Below are positions 46,180-57,183 of a stretch of DNA of 64,000 bases, piece after piece. This DNA is from Flaccisagitta enflata (lineage: Eukaryota > Chaetognatha > Sagittoidea > Aphragmophora). The position numbers were made by a program, and so were the translations under genes. Location: NCBI GenBank assembly GCA_965153355.1, contig OZ231126.1:6014001-6078000 (forward strand), in the 5' to 3' direction. The notes beneath the pieces were generated by a model that was not told the origin of the DNA, did no database searches, and saw only the letters and a list, made by a program, of their open reading frames with translations. Within the stretch, counting starts at the first letter, position 1; each line of letters starts with the position of its first letter.

Positions 46180-49026
46180 TTACAACAAATTGGCAAAATC
46201 CTCGCTGGAGGATTGCTCGCAGTCAGACTCGTAATCCGATTCATCATGACGACCGCAGCCTTCGTCGTCGTCGTCGTCATCCATGCGGTCTTTCATACGG
46301 AAAGCCTGGATACCTCGACTGCGGTCGGCGCCGTAACTCCGAAGCAACGCCGCCAACGAAGTGAAACCACGCCCTTCGGCCAAACAAAGAGGAGTCGATC
46401 CGTCCATCGATTCGCTGTTTACATCGGCTTTGCAGTTCTGAAGGAGGGAGGAGGAGGAAAAGGAGGAGGAAAAGGAGAAAGAAAAGGAGAAGGAAAAGAA
46501 GCAGGAAGAGCAGGAGGAGGAGGAAGAGAAGGAAGAGGAAAAGAAAAGGAAAAGAGAAAAGGAAAAGAGAAGGAAAAGGAGAAGGAAGAAGAAGAAGAAA
46601 GATAAGGAGAGGGAAGAGAAGAAGGAAGAGAAGAAGGAATAGAAGAAGAAAGAGAAGAGGAAAGAGAAGAGAAAAGAGAAGAAGAAACAAGAGTAGTAGA
46701 AGAAGGAAGAAGAAGAAGAAGAAGAAGAAGAAGAAGAAGATGAAGAAAGAGAAACGGGGGGAAAAATCGTTTGAAAGAGAAAGAAAAAGGCAAAAGAAAA
46801 GGTTTTGAGTTTCTGTTGATGATTCATTTCCGCCCGTAACCACATAACATATGTAAACAACAAATTTGCGGTTTGATGAAAACCCTATGAATCATCGAGT
46901 ATATTAGGAATCGCTCAGACAAGCAGCCCAATAAAGACCAACATAAACATCCATCATTTCCGGCCAACACTGCTCACCTGTAGTAAATATTTGACGACAT
47001 CCGTGTCGCCTTTTTCAACGGCGAAATGCAGCGCTGTTCGGCCGCTTTTCGTGTCAGCCGCGTTGACGTCGGCTCCGTATCGGTACAATTCTTGCATGAT
47101 CCGCTTTCGTCTGGAAAGAAGAAAAAGATGAACTTTATAAATATAAAGCATTTTTTATTCTTAATTAATCCTTAATCTCTCTAATCTCTCAGCTCGTGCA
47201 TGATCAGTTTTCGTCTGGAGGCGGACAAAGACAAAGGGAACTTGATCATTGAAGTATGAAATCATTCTTGCCAATGACATCAGCGCCGTATCGAAACTGC
47301 ATGATCAGGCTTTTGCCGCTTCCGTCTGTGGGAAGAAGACAGAAGCCAAATAATGCGACGAAATACAATTCAAACCAATATAAAAAGAGCTCTGCGCTTA
47401 AAAAAACAAAGAGAAAAGGTCATTGACTTCGAGACCTGATTCCTCGAGATTGAACGATGAGGAGAAAAAAAAATCGTAGTTCATTGATTTATAAAAGAGA
47501 AAATTTGACAGACAGTTCAGTTGCACTGATAAAATTTTGTCCGGGGGTTACGCTCGTTTGTGTTAAGAAGAGAGAAAATTAAACATTTTTTGAGTATCAA
47601 CTAAACGGAGCTTTTACAAAGGACCAAAATCAAATAAGAATGTTTTCGTGAATGTCTATTGGCAATCTTATGCAACCAAATTGTCAGGCACACCTGCGAT
47701 CTCCAGAGCTAGACCCGTGTATCTGTGTGCATTACACAAACCTGTGTAAGGCGGCGAGATGGAAGCAAGTCAATCCATCGTAATTGGTCACTTCCAAATT
47801 CTGCGGTAGTCTTTGAAAGGGAGGCTTGTAGTCAGTGATGACGGGATCATCTCGGGACAAAGGACGGGTTAACGACACAACAGACTCCAAGTGCCTAAGT
47901 GAACAATTGGGAAGAGGAAAAGGAAGAAGTTAATACTCTGTTAGTAACACCTAACCCAATGTATACGGGTGCAGGGATGGTTCTCCGAACCATATCGTCC
48001 TTTTGGTCCTTCCAATAAATCCCATTTCTTCTTACCAAATAGGCAGTCCCACTGACAGTGACTCCCACTGTTCCAGCCCTGATTTAGTGATTTTGGCTCT
48101 CCACTATTTTTGCTTCTTTTTTTCTTGTTTCTTTTTCTTCTTTTTACTTCCTTTTTATCAAAAATGGTTTTCTTCTCATTTTTATCCTATCTCTCATCCC
48201 GCTAAACTTCGTCTTGCCTGTCGCGTAGGATTGCTACTCGGCTCAGCTGCCCAGAATCTGGATCTCTGCATCTACTTACTACCAAACTTACCCTCTAGAT
48301 GCGGCGATGTGTAGGGCGGTGTCTCCTCTGGCGTCTCTCTCCGCCACGTTGGCGCCGGCGACGATCAAATCCCTCAAGGAATTGGCGTTGTTGACTTTGG
48401 CGGCCAGATGGATCGGCGCTGACCAGGACTTGTTATGCATGTTCAATTGAGAAGGACTCGTGGCCCGACTGATTATGTACAAAGCCGCGTCTTCATCCTC
48501 GATCACTGTCATGTTCAGGAAAGAAGATTAAGAAAGATTAAGAAAGAAGATTAAGAAGAAGAAAGAAGATTAAGAAGAAGAAAGATGAGAGCGTGATATT
48601 ACATCCTCGATCACTGTCAAGTTCAAGAAAGAGAGAGAAAAGTTTGAGCGAGCATGATATAAAGGGGCTGGAAAATGTGAAATTGGCAGTAACAGGCGCT
48701 CATTAAGTTTTTTTTGGTCATCTCACGGTTTGAAGTTCAAATTTGATATTAGTTGTACATAGTGAGGGATGGTGTTCCTCCTATCATAAGGCAAGGGGCG
48801 GGAGAAAAGGGGGAAATGTACAGGATTTGCTAATTTGGTAAATATAACGATTTTGATTAAAGATTCGGTAGAGGGAAGCAAAGAACGAAAAAGAATGAAA
48901 GAGGAAGAAAAAGAGAGAGAGAGAGAAAAAGAGAGAGAAAGAAAGAGAGAAAGAGAGAGAAATAGAGAAAGAGAGAGAGGAAGGAGAGAAAGAAGTAGAG
49001 AAGGAGAAAGAAAGACAGAAAGAGTG

Positions 49027-49105
<79 letters not shown>

Positions 49106-50870
49106 ATGAAAGAAAGAAAAGAAAGAACGATCCCGATCTGCGACGTGTCAGTAAGGAACATCGATAAGATTTGTTAGGTGATTCACTCCTAACCAAACTT
49201 TCCACTCGCACCTTAAAAAATGAAATCTTTAAAAATAGGCGTTGTCACGCAGACATAGTAAAAGATGAAACAATAGAATGATGAAAAATTCTGAGGAATG
49301 GGTGAGAGATGAACCGGGGTGCCAATTCTGTATGGCTGTCGCGTAGCAAGGATTTGCCAACGAAGGCTGCCGCACTTTCTTTACATCTAAAATCCTTCTG
49401 CTTTCTTACTAAATTAGCCCTCTGACGCTTAATTGATAATCATGTTACTCACCTACTATTGTAAAAACAGGTTTAACTTCACATTATTAAGGTTATCACT
49501 ACATTTTGCTCTTTATTCTAGAATACTTCTAGACTCCTCTCTACTTCTAGACTTCTCTCTTCCTTTCCTTCATCCTCATCTTTTAATTTTGATCAGTTTT
49601 CCCCACCAAGTGCCACACCTGCCGCACCTGGCGACTTGCCTGCCGCGTAGCATTGCTACCCTGCTACCCTGAATCGGCACCCCGGGAGATGACCACGTTG
49701 AATCCCAAGATTACCGGCTACGTGCAGCGGTGTATCGTTGTCTTCATCCACTTGAAAATAGTCCACTTCCTTCTCGATTGGTTTCTCAGATTCGGCAGTG
49801 GCTGTATTGATCAATGACCTAGTAGTTGAGTCACACAATCCCGAGTCCAACCGTTCATCTTTGTAAATATCACAAGAGTCCGACTTCGCGTCAATCCCAA
49901 AATTCTGGGCGAAGCGACTAAAATCGTCTGGCATCATAGAATCGCATCTCTCTTCGAAAAAATCGTCATCTTCTTCGTCGTCGAATTCTCTCCGAATAAC
50001 CACATCTGCCGTCGTCGAGAGTTCGTGAGACGGCGTTGGTATTGTAGTAAGCTGTATTCGTGATTCAAGTTCCTCAATTCCGATAGCTGCATTGTCACTA
50101 TTGTCAATGTCCTCGCAAGCGGTTTTCAGTGAATGTAAGGATGTGACTTGAAGAGAAGAAGGGACAGAAGAAGAAGAAGAGGAAGAGGACGAGAAAGAAG
50201 AGTGGCGGGTATGCGGCGGAGGGGGTGGCATCTGGGTTGTGATTGAGTTCTGCGACATCGTCGATGATGGAGAGATTGTCACTTTGTAAGCCGCTTTATT
50301 GTTAGACTGTTGATGCCGGCGCGATGATAATTGTTAAGCCGCTTTATTGTTAGATTGTTGATGCCGGCGCGATGATGACTGTTCATGTTGTTGTTGTTTA
50401 GGTAACGATGAGTCTTCTTGTGACCAAGATTCCACCGCAACTCGGTTGTCGAGAGCGTAAGCGCATCTGAACTCGCCGCCTTTGGAGGTCGACGACGACC
50501 CGCTAAAGACGCCTCTCGTCGTCGATGACCCACTGGACATGCCTCTGGTTGTCGACGAAGCGTTGGAGGTGAAGGAACACGCCTTTGACGAGAAATAGCC
50601 TTCGTCCGCGGCGCCGGAAGAGGGACGGATGGAAGTGGTAGAGACGGTCGAGGATGCGGTGGAGGAAAAGTCCGTCATCCGCTTGGCAACGAAAGGATCG
50701 TCATTTGGATGTTGTTGTCGTTGAAGGCGTTGTTGTGGATGCGAGAAAGCGCACGAGGATGATGTGCGAGGCGGAGCGTCTTTGGCTACGAGCCGGGAGC
50801 TCAATGACTTCGTCGACGCCGTCGTTGTCCTCGTCGTCGTCGTCGTCGTCCGCGGGGGATCTGACGACAT
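46180..50870 (-). CDS. I-kappa-B-type inhibitor of NF-kappa-B (ankyrin repeats, phosphodegron), with an in-frame stop near the 5' end
   Basis: The exons are 50870-49715, 48505-48292, 47894-47742, 47110-46978 and 46437-46180. From ATG 50282 they give 441 residues in frame. The N-terminus has Ser-rich and acidic stretches and DERLDSGLCDS (about residues 142-152), a DSG-x3-S beta-TrCP-type degron as in I-kappa-B. Ankyrin repeats follow in I-kappa-B order: NDTPLHVA; APIHLAAKVNNANSLRDLIV; DTALHIAASRGHLESVVSLT; LEVTNYDGLTCFHLAALHR; GRTALHFAVEKGDTDVVKYL; and STPLCLAEGRG. An acidic Asp/Glu/Ser tail closes the protein, comparable to a PEST region. I-kappa-B holds NF-kappa-B dimers in the cytoplasm until phosphorylated and degraded. 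The 5' frame from MSSDPPRTT (50870) is open to a TAA at 50334-50336 and continues in the same frame beyond it. The stop lies at the junction of a 48-base tandem duplication. Either translation starts at 50282 or the upstream part is lost, a variant or an assembly error. Confidence 0.88.
46441..46745. repeat. GGA/GAA purine tract in the last I-kappa-B intron
   Basis: About 300 bases of purine-only sequence on the plus strand (polypyrimidine on the coding strand), directly before the exon 5 acceptor at 46438. Long open frames of Ser/Phe or Lys/Glu are artefacts. Confidence 0.9.
47185..47345 (-). pseudogene. Two decayed copies of the 5' end of I-kappa-B exon 4, in the intron
   Basis: Plus-strand TCGTGCATGATCAGTTTTCGTCTGGA (47193-47219) and ATCAGCGCCGTATCGAAACTGCATGATCAG with CCGCTTCCGTCTGTGGGAAG (about 47279-47334) resemble the exon 4 start (GGCTCCGTATCGGTAC, CTTGCATGATCCGC and TTTCGTCTGGAAAG, 47070-47115). 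They appear to be tandem duplicates that lost coding frame. Any splicing to them would change the ankyrin repeat. Confidence 0.6.
49028..49106. repeat. (AAAG)n microsatellite in I-kappa-B intron 1
   Basis: A clean (GAAA)n run preceded by GAGA-rich sequence from 48895. Confidence 0.95.
49313..49685. mobile_element. MITE-like insertion next to the I-kappa-B exon 1 donor
   Basis: The left end is ACCGGGGTGCCAATTC. The right end is GAATCGGCACCCCGG, an inverted copy with one mismatch. GAGATGA occurs just outside both ends (49306-49312 and 49686-49692). The right end is about 25 bases inside intron 1 from its donor. A GTCGCGTAG / CCGCGTAGCATTGCTAC motif inside recurs at 48220-48245 in the next intron, suggesting a second, degraded copy. 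Confidence 0.6.
50288..50383 (-). repeat. 48-base tandem duplication carrying the in-frame stop
   Basis: Two adjacent copies of a 48-base unit (starting AAGCCGCTTTATTGTTAGA on the plus strand) at 50288-50335 and 50336-50383. Being 16 codons long, the duplication keeps the frame, but the junction creates a TAA on the minus strand. The two copies differ at a few positions, so it is not a trivial assembly stutter. Confidence 0.85.
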
Positions 50871-51474
50871 CTTTTCCTCGAATTGAGTCTTTATTAATAT
50901 TTCCTTTTCTGTATTTTTATTTCCTTCTTTTACACCCGATGGGCAAAGTAAAAGAATGAAATCGTCGTTGAGATATAAATCTATGTAAAATCCGTTCAGT
51001 GAGAGTCAGTATTGCCTATTGGAATAAACGTCGAAGAAGGTGCGTAGTTGGTAGTCGTTTACGAAGGGTAAGAAGCGAAGAGGATTGAATGAAATCTGCT
51101 GACGACGGAGAATGTAGAAAAGGGATTATTAAAGTCGGGATACCCAATGGGAATTTTACGTCAGACTTTCTTAGTCCCCCATACAAAATTGGGAAATTTT
51201 TTTTCAGATTCATTTTTGTCGACCCGATTTTGGGAATTTTATGGATCTATTGTTTCTCTAATTATAAATGCCAAACCGGAATTTTTTTCATTTTTTCCCT
51301 CTAATTGCCTATTATTCATGTCTGCGGGATGCGAATGCGACTAGTTACCTCCCTACTCTCATGACGGGAATACCAATCCTCTATATAGTCGATATACTTC
51401 CATTAATTGCAACGGGAATACCAACTTATAAGCTTCCTCCTGTGCTTTCCGAGTCGCGGCGAAGTTATGTGCCG

Positions 51475-51566
<92 letters not shown>
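51475..51566. repeat. (GA)n microsatellite
   Basis: About 90 bases of near-pure GA followed by GAAA-rich sequence to about 51700. Confidence 0.95.
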
Positions 51567-51572
<6 letters not shown>

Positions 51573-51760
51573 AAAAAAGAAAAAAAAACGAAAGAAAGAA
51601 AAAAGGAGAGAAAGAAAGAAAGAAAGAGAGAACCAGAGAAAGAAATTAACAGAGCAAGAAAGAAACAGAGCAAGAAAGATGGAAAGAAAAAGAAAATAGT
51701 CGCAAAAGTGATGGTCAATGGTACCTGCTGTTATAGAGTGTTTTGGGTGTTAGGTGGTTA

Positions 51761-52273
51761 GAGCAGTGCCCCGAAGGGCCGATGACCTATGCTGTTTTTA
51801 TTTGAACCTCAAGGCTTTAATTAGAGCCTGGAGGCTATATTTGGGGCCCATTTGGGCCCTGAGCTTGATGAGCTTGAGGCTGGGATTTAAGCTTGAGGCT
51901 GGAATTTGAGCTTTGAGGCTAGGATTCGGGCTTGAGACTATGATTTGAGCCTTGGGGCTGGGATTTGAGCCTTGGGGCTGGGATTTGAGCCTCGAGTCTG
52001 GATTTGAGCTTTGAGGCTTTGGTTTGAGCCTTCAGGCTGGAAATTGAGCCCTCAGGCTGAGATTTGAGCCTCAAGGCTGGGATTCAAGCTTCAGGTAGGA
52101 TTTGAGCCTCGAGGCTAGGATTTAGGCCTCGAGACTAGGATTTGGGCCTCGAGACTAAGATTTGGGCCTCGAGGGGGGGGGGACGGAGAAGAAGAAGAAG
52201 AAGGAGAAGGAGAAGGAGAAATTTCCCCTATGTGAGAAAGCATAGGTCATCGGCCCCTTCGGGGCCGCTGCCC
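51761..52273. mobile_element. GGGCAGCGG element, minisatellite core variant 4
   Basis: The left end is GAGCAGTGCCCCGAAGGGCC with GATGACCTATGCTG. The right end is AAAGCATAGGTCATCGGCCC then CTTCGGGGCCGCTGCCC. The core has about fifteen 20-21-base units of TTTGAGCCTTGGGGCTGGGA type. Confidence 0.8.
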
Positions 52274-52316
52274 AAAAGGAAATAGAAAGAAAGAAAAAGA
52301 AAGAAAAAGAAAGAAA

Positions 52317-52375
<59 letters not shown>

Positions 52376-53346
52376 GAAAAAGATAGAGTAGCAGAGAGAA
52401 AAATATCTGGGACAACCAAACAATCGAATGTGATGGACAGGGGCAGTAAACGTTAGATAAAACTTTGTTACCAACGGGCCGGAGAAAATTTTTAGGAATG
52501 AAGTGTTAGAGACGGACGGACAAACAGACTTAAGGAGTTAATATCGCAGAAAAACCCAAATCGGACTGGGTTTTCCCCCCGAGATTCTTTGACTAAAAGA
52601 ATTTTCTTTCGTAGATAAAACTCTTATCGTCGATTTTTGCTTTAATGAGAATTGAACTCTAACCTGTATAAAATCGCGCGTATGCGTATGAAAATCGACA
52701 ACTGTACATTGCGAAATATCTACTTCGTGGCGAGAATTGGTAAGTCTTTAGCAATTACGTCCGTCAGTCACTTGGTGATTTTGCACCAATGCCTCTATAT
52801 AGAGGCCCTATCAATCGGAAAGATTGGTTTTCCCCGTGACTTTTCTTGCCTATCCGCCCGCAACATGCGACATTTTGATTATCTGTACTTTTTTACCCCC
52901 ATTTTGGGACTTCAAAGATCAAAGAGGTTCCCCTTTCGTCAGCCGATAGAGGAGGTAGCGACTTCTGTTTTATACACTTTATAAGTTATTGTTCCTTATT
53001 CAATATCGGAACCACGGTTGTATAACCATTAACGGTCACGCAATGCACTAAAACTTACGTTCCTCGTTGGCAATTTTGGATTTCCCCAAAATATTAACTT
53101 TGCGTCAAGTTACTCGATCCTTCTCGATGATTGGCTGGGCGGCGGAGAAAGAGGAGGAAGAAGAGAAAGAGGAGGAAGAGACAGAGGAGGAAGAGAAAGA
53201 GGAGGAAGAGAAAGAGGAGGAAGAGACAGAGGAGGAAGAGACAGGGGAGGAAGAGAAAGAGGATGAAGGGAAACAGAGAAGGAGGAAGAGGAGGAAAGGA
53301 ATAAGAAATAAGATAATCTCATGCATGGGTGTACGGGGAGGGACGT

Positions 53347-53370
53347 CAGGGACGTCGGCCGACGTCCCTG
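53347..53370. other. Perfect 24-base GC-rich palindrome
   Basis: The half-site CAGGGACGTCGG is followed immediately by its exact complement with no spacer. It is preceded by GGGACGTCA and followed by two GTCGGACTTA repeats (53375 and 53391). It could be a binding site, a hairpin or a remnant of a repeat. Confidence 0.85.
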
Positions 53371-53764
53371 TTTGTCGGACTTACACCCCTGTCGGACTTA
53401 AACCCATGTAGAAAAAGAAGGTAAAAAATTGGGAAAGATGAATGAAAAAGAAAACGGGAGAACAAAATGCATGATCAGGGGAAGAATGAGAGAATATGTG
53501 TGTTTTTCTTACAAACTAGGCTGTCATTTCTTGCATGAGAGTGTAACTTAAGATCTAAAAAGAATAGATAGGTAGTATAGCATGCTGGACTTGACGTTCA
53601 GTCGGACTTGAAACTGGTTGCCGACGGCCCTTTGAGTTCCCGCGCCATACACTTATGATCTCATGTATGAGAGGTTGATGACTTATAATGCAAGAACGAA
53701 ATTAATCTCATTAGTACCACCGTAAACTTTATATGTAAATCAAAATTAAGTGGATCCTTAAGTT

Positions 53765-53966
53765 TTAACGCCGCATTGGGATATGTAAAGGTCGTAGAAT
53801 TACAGCCTTGTTCTTTCCAGGATGCAGAATTTCAGGTAGCATTTCTGCCTGAACGTGGACTGCATCGAGATCGCGAGAACGTTTCATTCCACCAAGTGTT
53901 TTTTCTTGAGTAATTTTGAAGAGCAAGTTTCTCTCTTTCAGACGCGATTCGGCAATTCGGGAAAAC
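53765..53966 (-). CDS. Candidate terminal exon, unrecognised
   Basis: After a good acceptor (TTTGTACATTTCAG) an open frame of 66 residues runs to a stop at 53765. It includes FSRIAESRLKERNLLFKITQ and LDAVHVQAEMLPEILHPGKN. Codon use and composition look like coding sequence rather than repeat, but I find no matching upstream exon and no family. It may be the last exon of a gene with long introns, or a relic. Confidence 0.28.
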
Positions 53967-54912
53967 CTGAAATGTACAAATTTCATTGAAATTTATGATC
54001 CACGACCATACCAATGTATTACAAACAATTTGAAATATTGCAATTTGCAGGACTGTACCAGTACCAGTACCCCAACCCACACCCGCTGTAAAAAAAAAAA
54101 AATACTCGAAAATGAATGATGATCAAAGCGGTTATCACAGACACAGGTGAAAGGAATGCTATGAGTGGAAAATGCTGATAGTCGGTGGAAAGCAGTGATC
54201 GTGATGGAAAGTGATGATGATGATGGGCTTTTGATGGCAGTGAAAATGATGATTTCTGTAGAGACAATGATCGTGAAAGCAAATGATAATATCAGCGGAA
54301 AAGTGTTCATCAATGAAGACACTGATAAGACAGGGCAACCGTTGATGGTTGATTGCGAGGAATGGTGGGCCAACTATAAAAATTTCATCTACATTATCAA
54401 ATATTATTATAGTTTAATAAACAATCCAAAGAACTAAGTTTTTTTTTCTTGCATAGATATCCAGAGGAACAAGACTTAATTTAATCTAAAATCATATTCA
54501 TCACTTTGAATTGGTATAAAATCAATATAATTACCAGCTTTAAATGTAGTTCATTTAGTTGGCCCACCGTTTCCTGAAATCAGCCATATGGTCATGGGGA
54601 ATATTGGAGCGATTGCGACATAAAAAACTTGCATACAGCACCTCACATGCCAAGGCACATGTAAAGTTAAAGAATCAAGATCAAATTATCAAAGAAAGTT
54701 TGTGCAGTAGGATAAAATATCACTTTGGACAAAAAAAAGTTAACAATTCAAATCAGTAAAACAAAATGTCCAGCAATTACTTGGCTAAAACGATTTGTAC
54801 GGAAATACTAGACAGTATGAAATTTTTGCAAATTTATGAATCACTAACGATGATTGGTAATTCCGTTTTACCACCAAAATGGCGGCAATTCGCCTATAAT
54901 TTGATTACGGTA

Positions 54913-55313
54913 CAGTAGATCTCGTCAAGACTTGAGATAACGGGAGCAAGCATAATGTGTTAAATTAAACTTTTCGATAATATGTATTGTAAGTAAATCG
55001 CTTGTTTAGCTGTTGCTAAGGAGCATAACACCAAGTAACCACTAAATGATATTCGCTTATAACGGCTAAGCAGGTGTTATTCTTATAAAATATATTTTAG
55101 GAAATTTGTTTCAATTTGAATTATGAACAATGTTTTTATTTATTTTCTTTCACAATATTTTAGTGGGAATAGATGAAAACAAGTTTTTATGGCAACTGAC
55201 CATCATAAGGAATAGATCATCTTCATAATAATTAATACCTAAAACTATTCTTTATCTTAATTTGTATTCCCATTATGCTTACCCGTTATCTTATGTCGAG
55301 ACGAGATCTACTG
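54913..55313. mobile_element. Tc1/mariner-type MITE with TA target duplication
   Basis: The ends are CAGTAGATCTCGTC and GACGAGATCTACTG, perfect inverted repeats over 14 bases. The similarity extends inward (ACTTGAGATAACGGG / CCCGTTATCTTATGTC). TA flanks both sides (54911-54912 and 55314-55315). It is about 400 bases, AT-rich and non-coding. A CAGT terminus with TA duplication points to the Tc1/mariner superfamily. Confidence 0.85.
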
Positions 55314-55503
55314 TAGCTACATTTAAAACTGGTAAACCAGGTACGTCATGAACAAGTTAATTAAAAGCGACATGAAAACAATACTAGTGGTCGAAATAAA
55401 CACTTTTTTTACCTCAATTTTGAGCGACAAATGGCAGTTGCCTTAAAAAAAAGGCACAGGAATACCAATAGAGGAACATGAAAAAGATTTTAACGGCTAC
55501 TAA

Positions 55504-55506
<3 letters not shown>

Positions 55507-55590
<84 letters not shown>
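55507..55590. repeat. (GA)n microsatellite
   Basis: A pure GA run of about 80 bases. Confidence 0.97.
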
Positions 55591-55591
<1 letters not shown>

Positions 55592-56559
55592 ACTTCTTCC
55601 ATTTTGTTTCTCAACAGAGAGGAACTTATTGAGCAAGCCAGTGTAGCAATTTAAAGATAAACTAATAAGGTTCAACCAACCAAAACTAAACAACACCTCT
55701 CACAAAATCATGCCACCTGGTATCAGAAGTTCAGAACCAGCCTCAGATTAATGAGATTTTGTTTTAAAGTTCAGCAAACCAGGTTAATACGAAATTTGAA
55801 ACATGATTTTGCAACCGATATCCAAACCGAATTACCCCACGGTTTTAGCTTCTATAATAGTACCATGCCAATTTAATTGGTAATAATGTGAAATCAACTG
55901 GTAAAACCATCCTTGTGGTTAACTTCTTTTAATATTTTACTTTTGCTTGTGTTACTGACCATCTCTTCGCCACGGACCTACATTAGCATACTGGTCATTC
56001 AAGATACTGGGAACGGGATTTTTTGGCATAAATCATTGGCAAATTACAAGTCATGTTCAATGTATGTTGTTTTGGGTTTTCCATGAAAAAATATTTTGTC
56101 AAAATCTTCTCTCTAAATCTTGCATCATGCCTTCATATCAAATTTCTGCCCATAATTTTTTTCAATCTATTTCGATCAATATTCCAGCTTGCTTTATTTT
56201 GTGAGAGGAATTGATGCAGTTATGTTTTGTACGTTTCCTAGTGCGATCAGGTTTCAACCATGACAATTTTTGCTGTGGTTTATGTCATTCATGAAATCTT
56301 AACTTTTTACAATTAGTATTAGACTAGAGCTTAGTGCAAGATTTGATGCCTCGTTTTGGACTCGGGGTTGATTTTATCTGAATTATGAAAAATAGTGAGA
56401 ATGCCCGAAACGTAAAAACAGCGGAAAAAATTTCGAAGACGATACTGATCTTTTGTTTTTATCAGGTTTTCCCGTTTGGGCGAAGCTTTAATTCGAGTAG
56501 ATTCGGGTTGAAATGTATTACACAGCTCTCATCTTGCTCTAACGCTAGCTCTGAACCTA

Positions 56560-56622
56560 ACCCTAGCCCTAAAACCACCCCAACCCCAACCTTAACCCTA
56601 ACCCTACCCCTAACCCTAAATA
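56560..56622. repeat. Interstitial telomere-like tract
   Basis: A degenerate run with CCTAACCCTA, AACCCTAACCCTA and CCCCTAACCCTAAA units, the second such tract in the window. Not associated with a gene. Confidence 0.65.
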
Positions 56623-57183
56623 AAAACCCGCTTAGAGAGTCAGTAAAACAAAAGACATCACCGAATTCGAAAACAGTACCAAAACAGCGGCCCTCAATAT
56701 CGAAACCTAAATTACAACGAGAATATCAGCGCAGCATCGACGGATTGGAATAAGAACAACGCAAGTTCACCATTTTATACATAGTTCGTTGTTTATGATA
56801 ATTGCTGAGTTTCAAGAGAGGTAATACTGACGGCACGCGATGTATTTACAGTCTTTCACTTCGCCACTGATGCCACTCCATGCTGGGGACATGCACAGAG
56901 GCGATCGCTATGTCAACTGCATGAATGACCCATTGCCCCAATATGCCCCAATATGTGTACATCTGAGCTCGATAGTCGATACTCGGCATATGTAGTACTT
57001 CGAACTATTTTGCTTACTTGATGGAGTGGCCCAATGCCCAAATCTACAGGCTCTATGCTCTGTATACTTCATATATACAGTTTTTTCTCGTAACTCTTCA
57101 ATCCTTCCGTTTTGCAAATCAAACATATATGTTGCACATTTCATAAGCAAATGCCATCATCAAAATCGAGCGATGTGGCCACC

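Larger units (their letters stand above)
50871..57183. other. Gene-poor interval upstream of I-kappa-B
   Basis: Holds microsatellites (51475-51566 GA, 52317-52373 AAAG, 53140-53290 GGAAGA, 55507-55590 GA), a GGGCAGCGG element, a TA-flanked MITE, a 24-base palindrome, a telomere-like tract and one orphan exon candidate. Open frames at 52652-52984 and 54165-54437 (plus strand) have no recognisable features and I do not call them. Confidence 0.6.

Noticed and set aside
52652-52984. Plus-strand 110-residue open frame
   Set aside because: No domain, ordinary AT-rich composition, and no supporting neighbouring exon.
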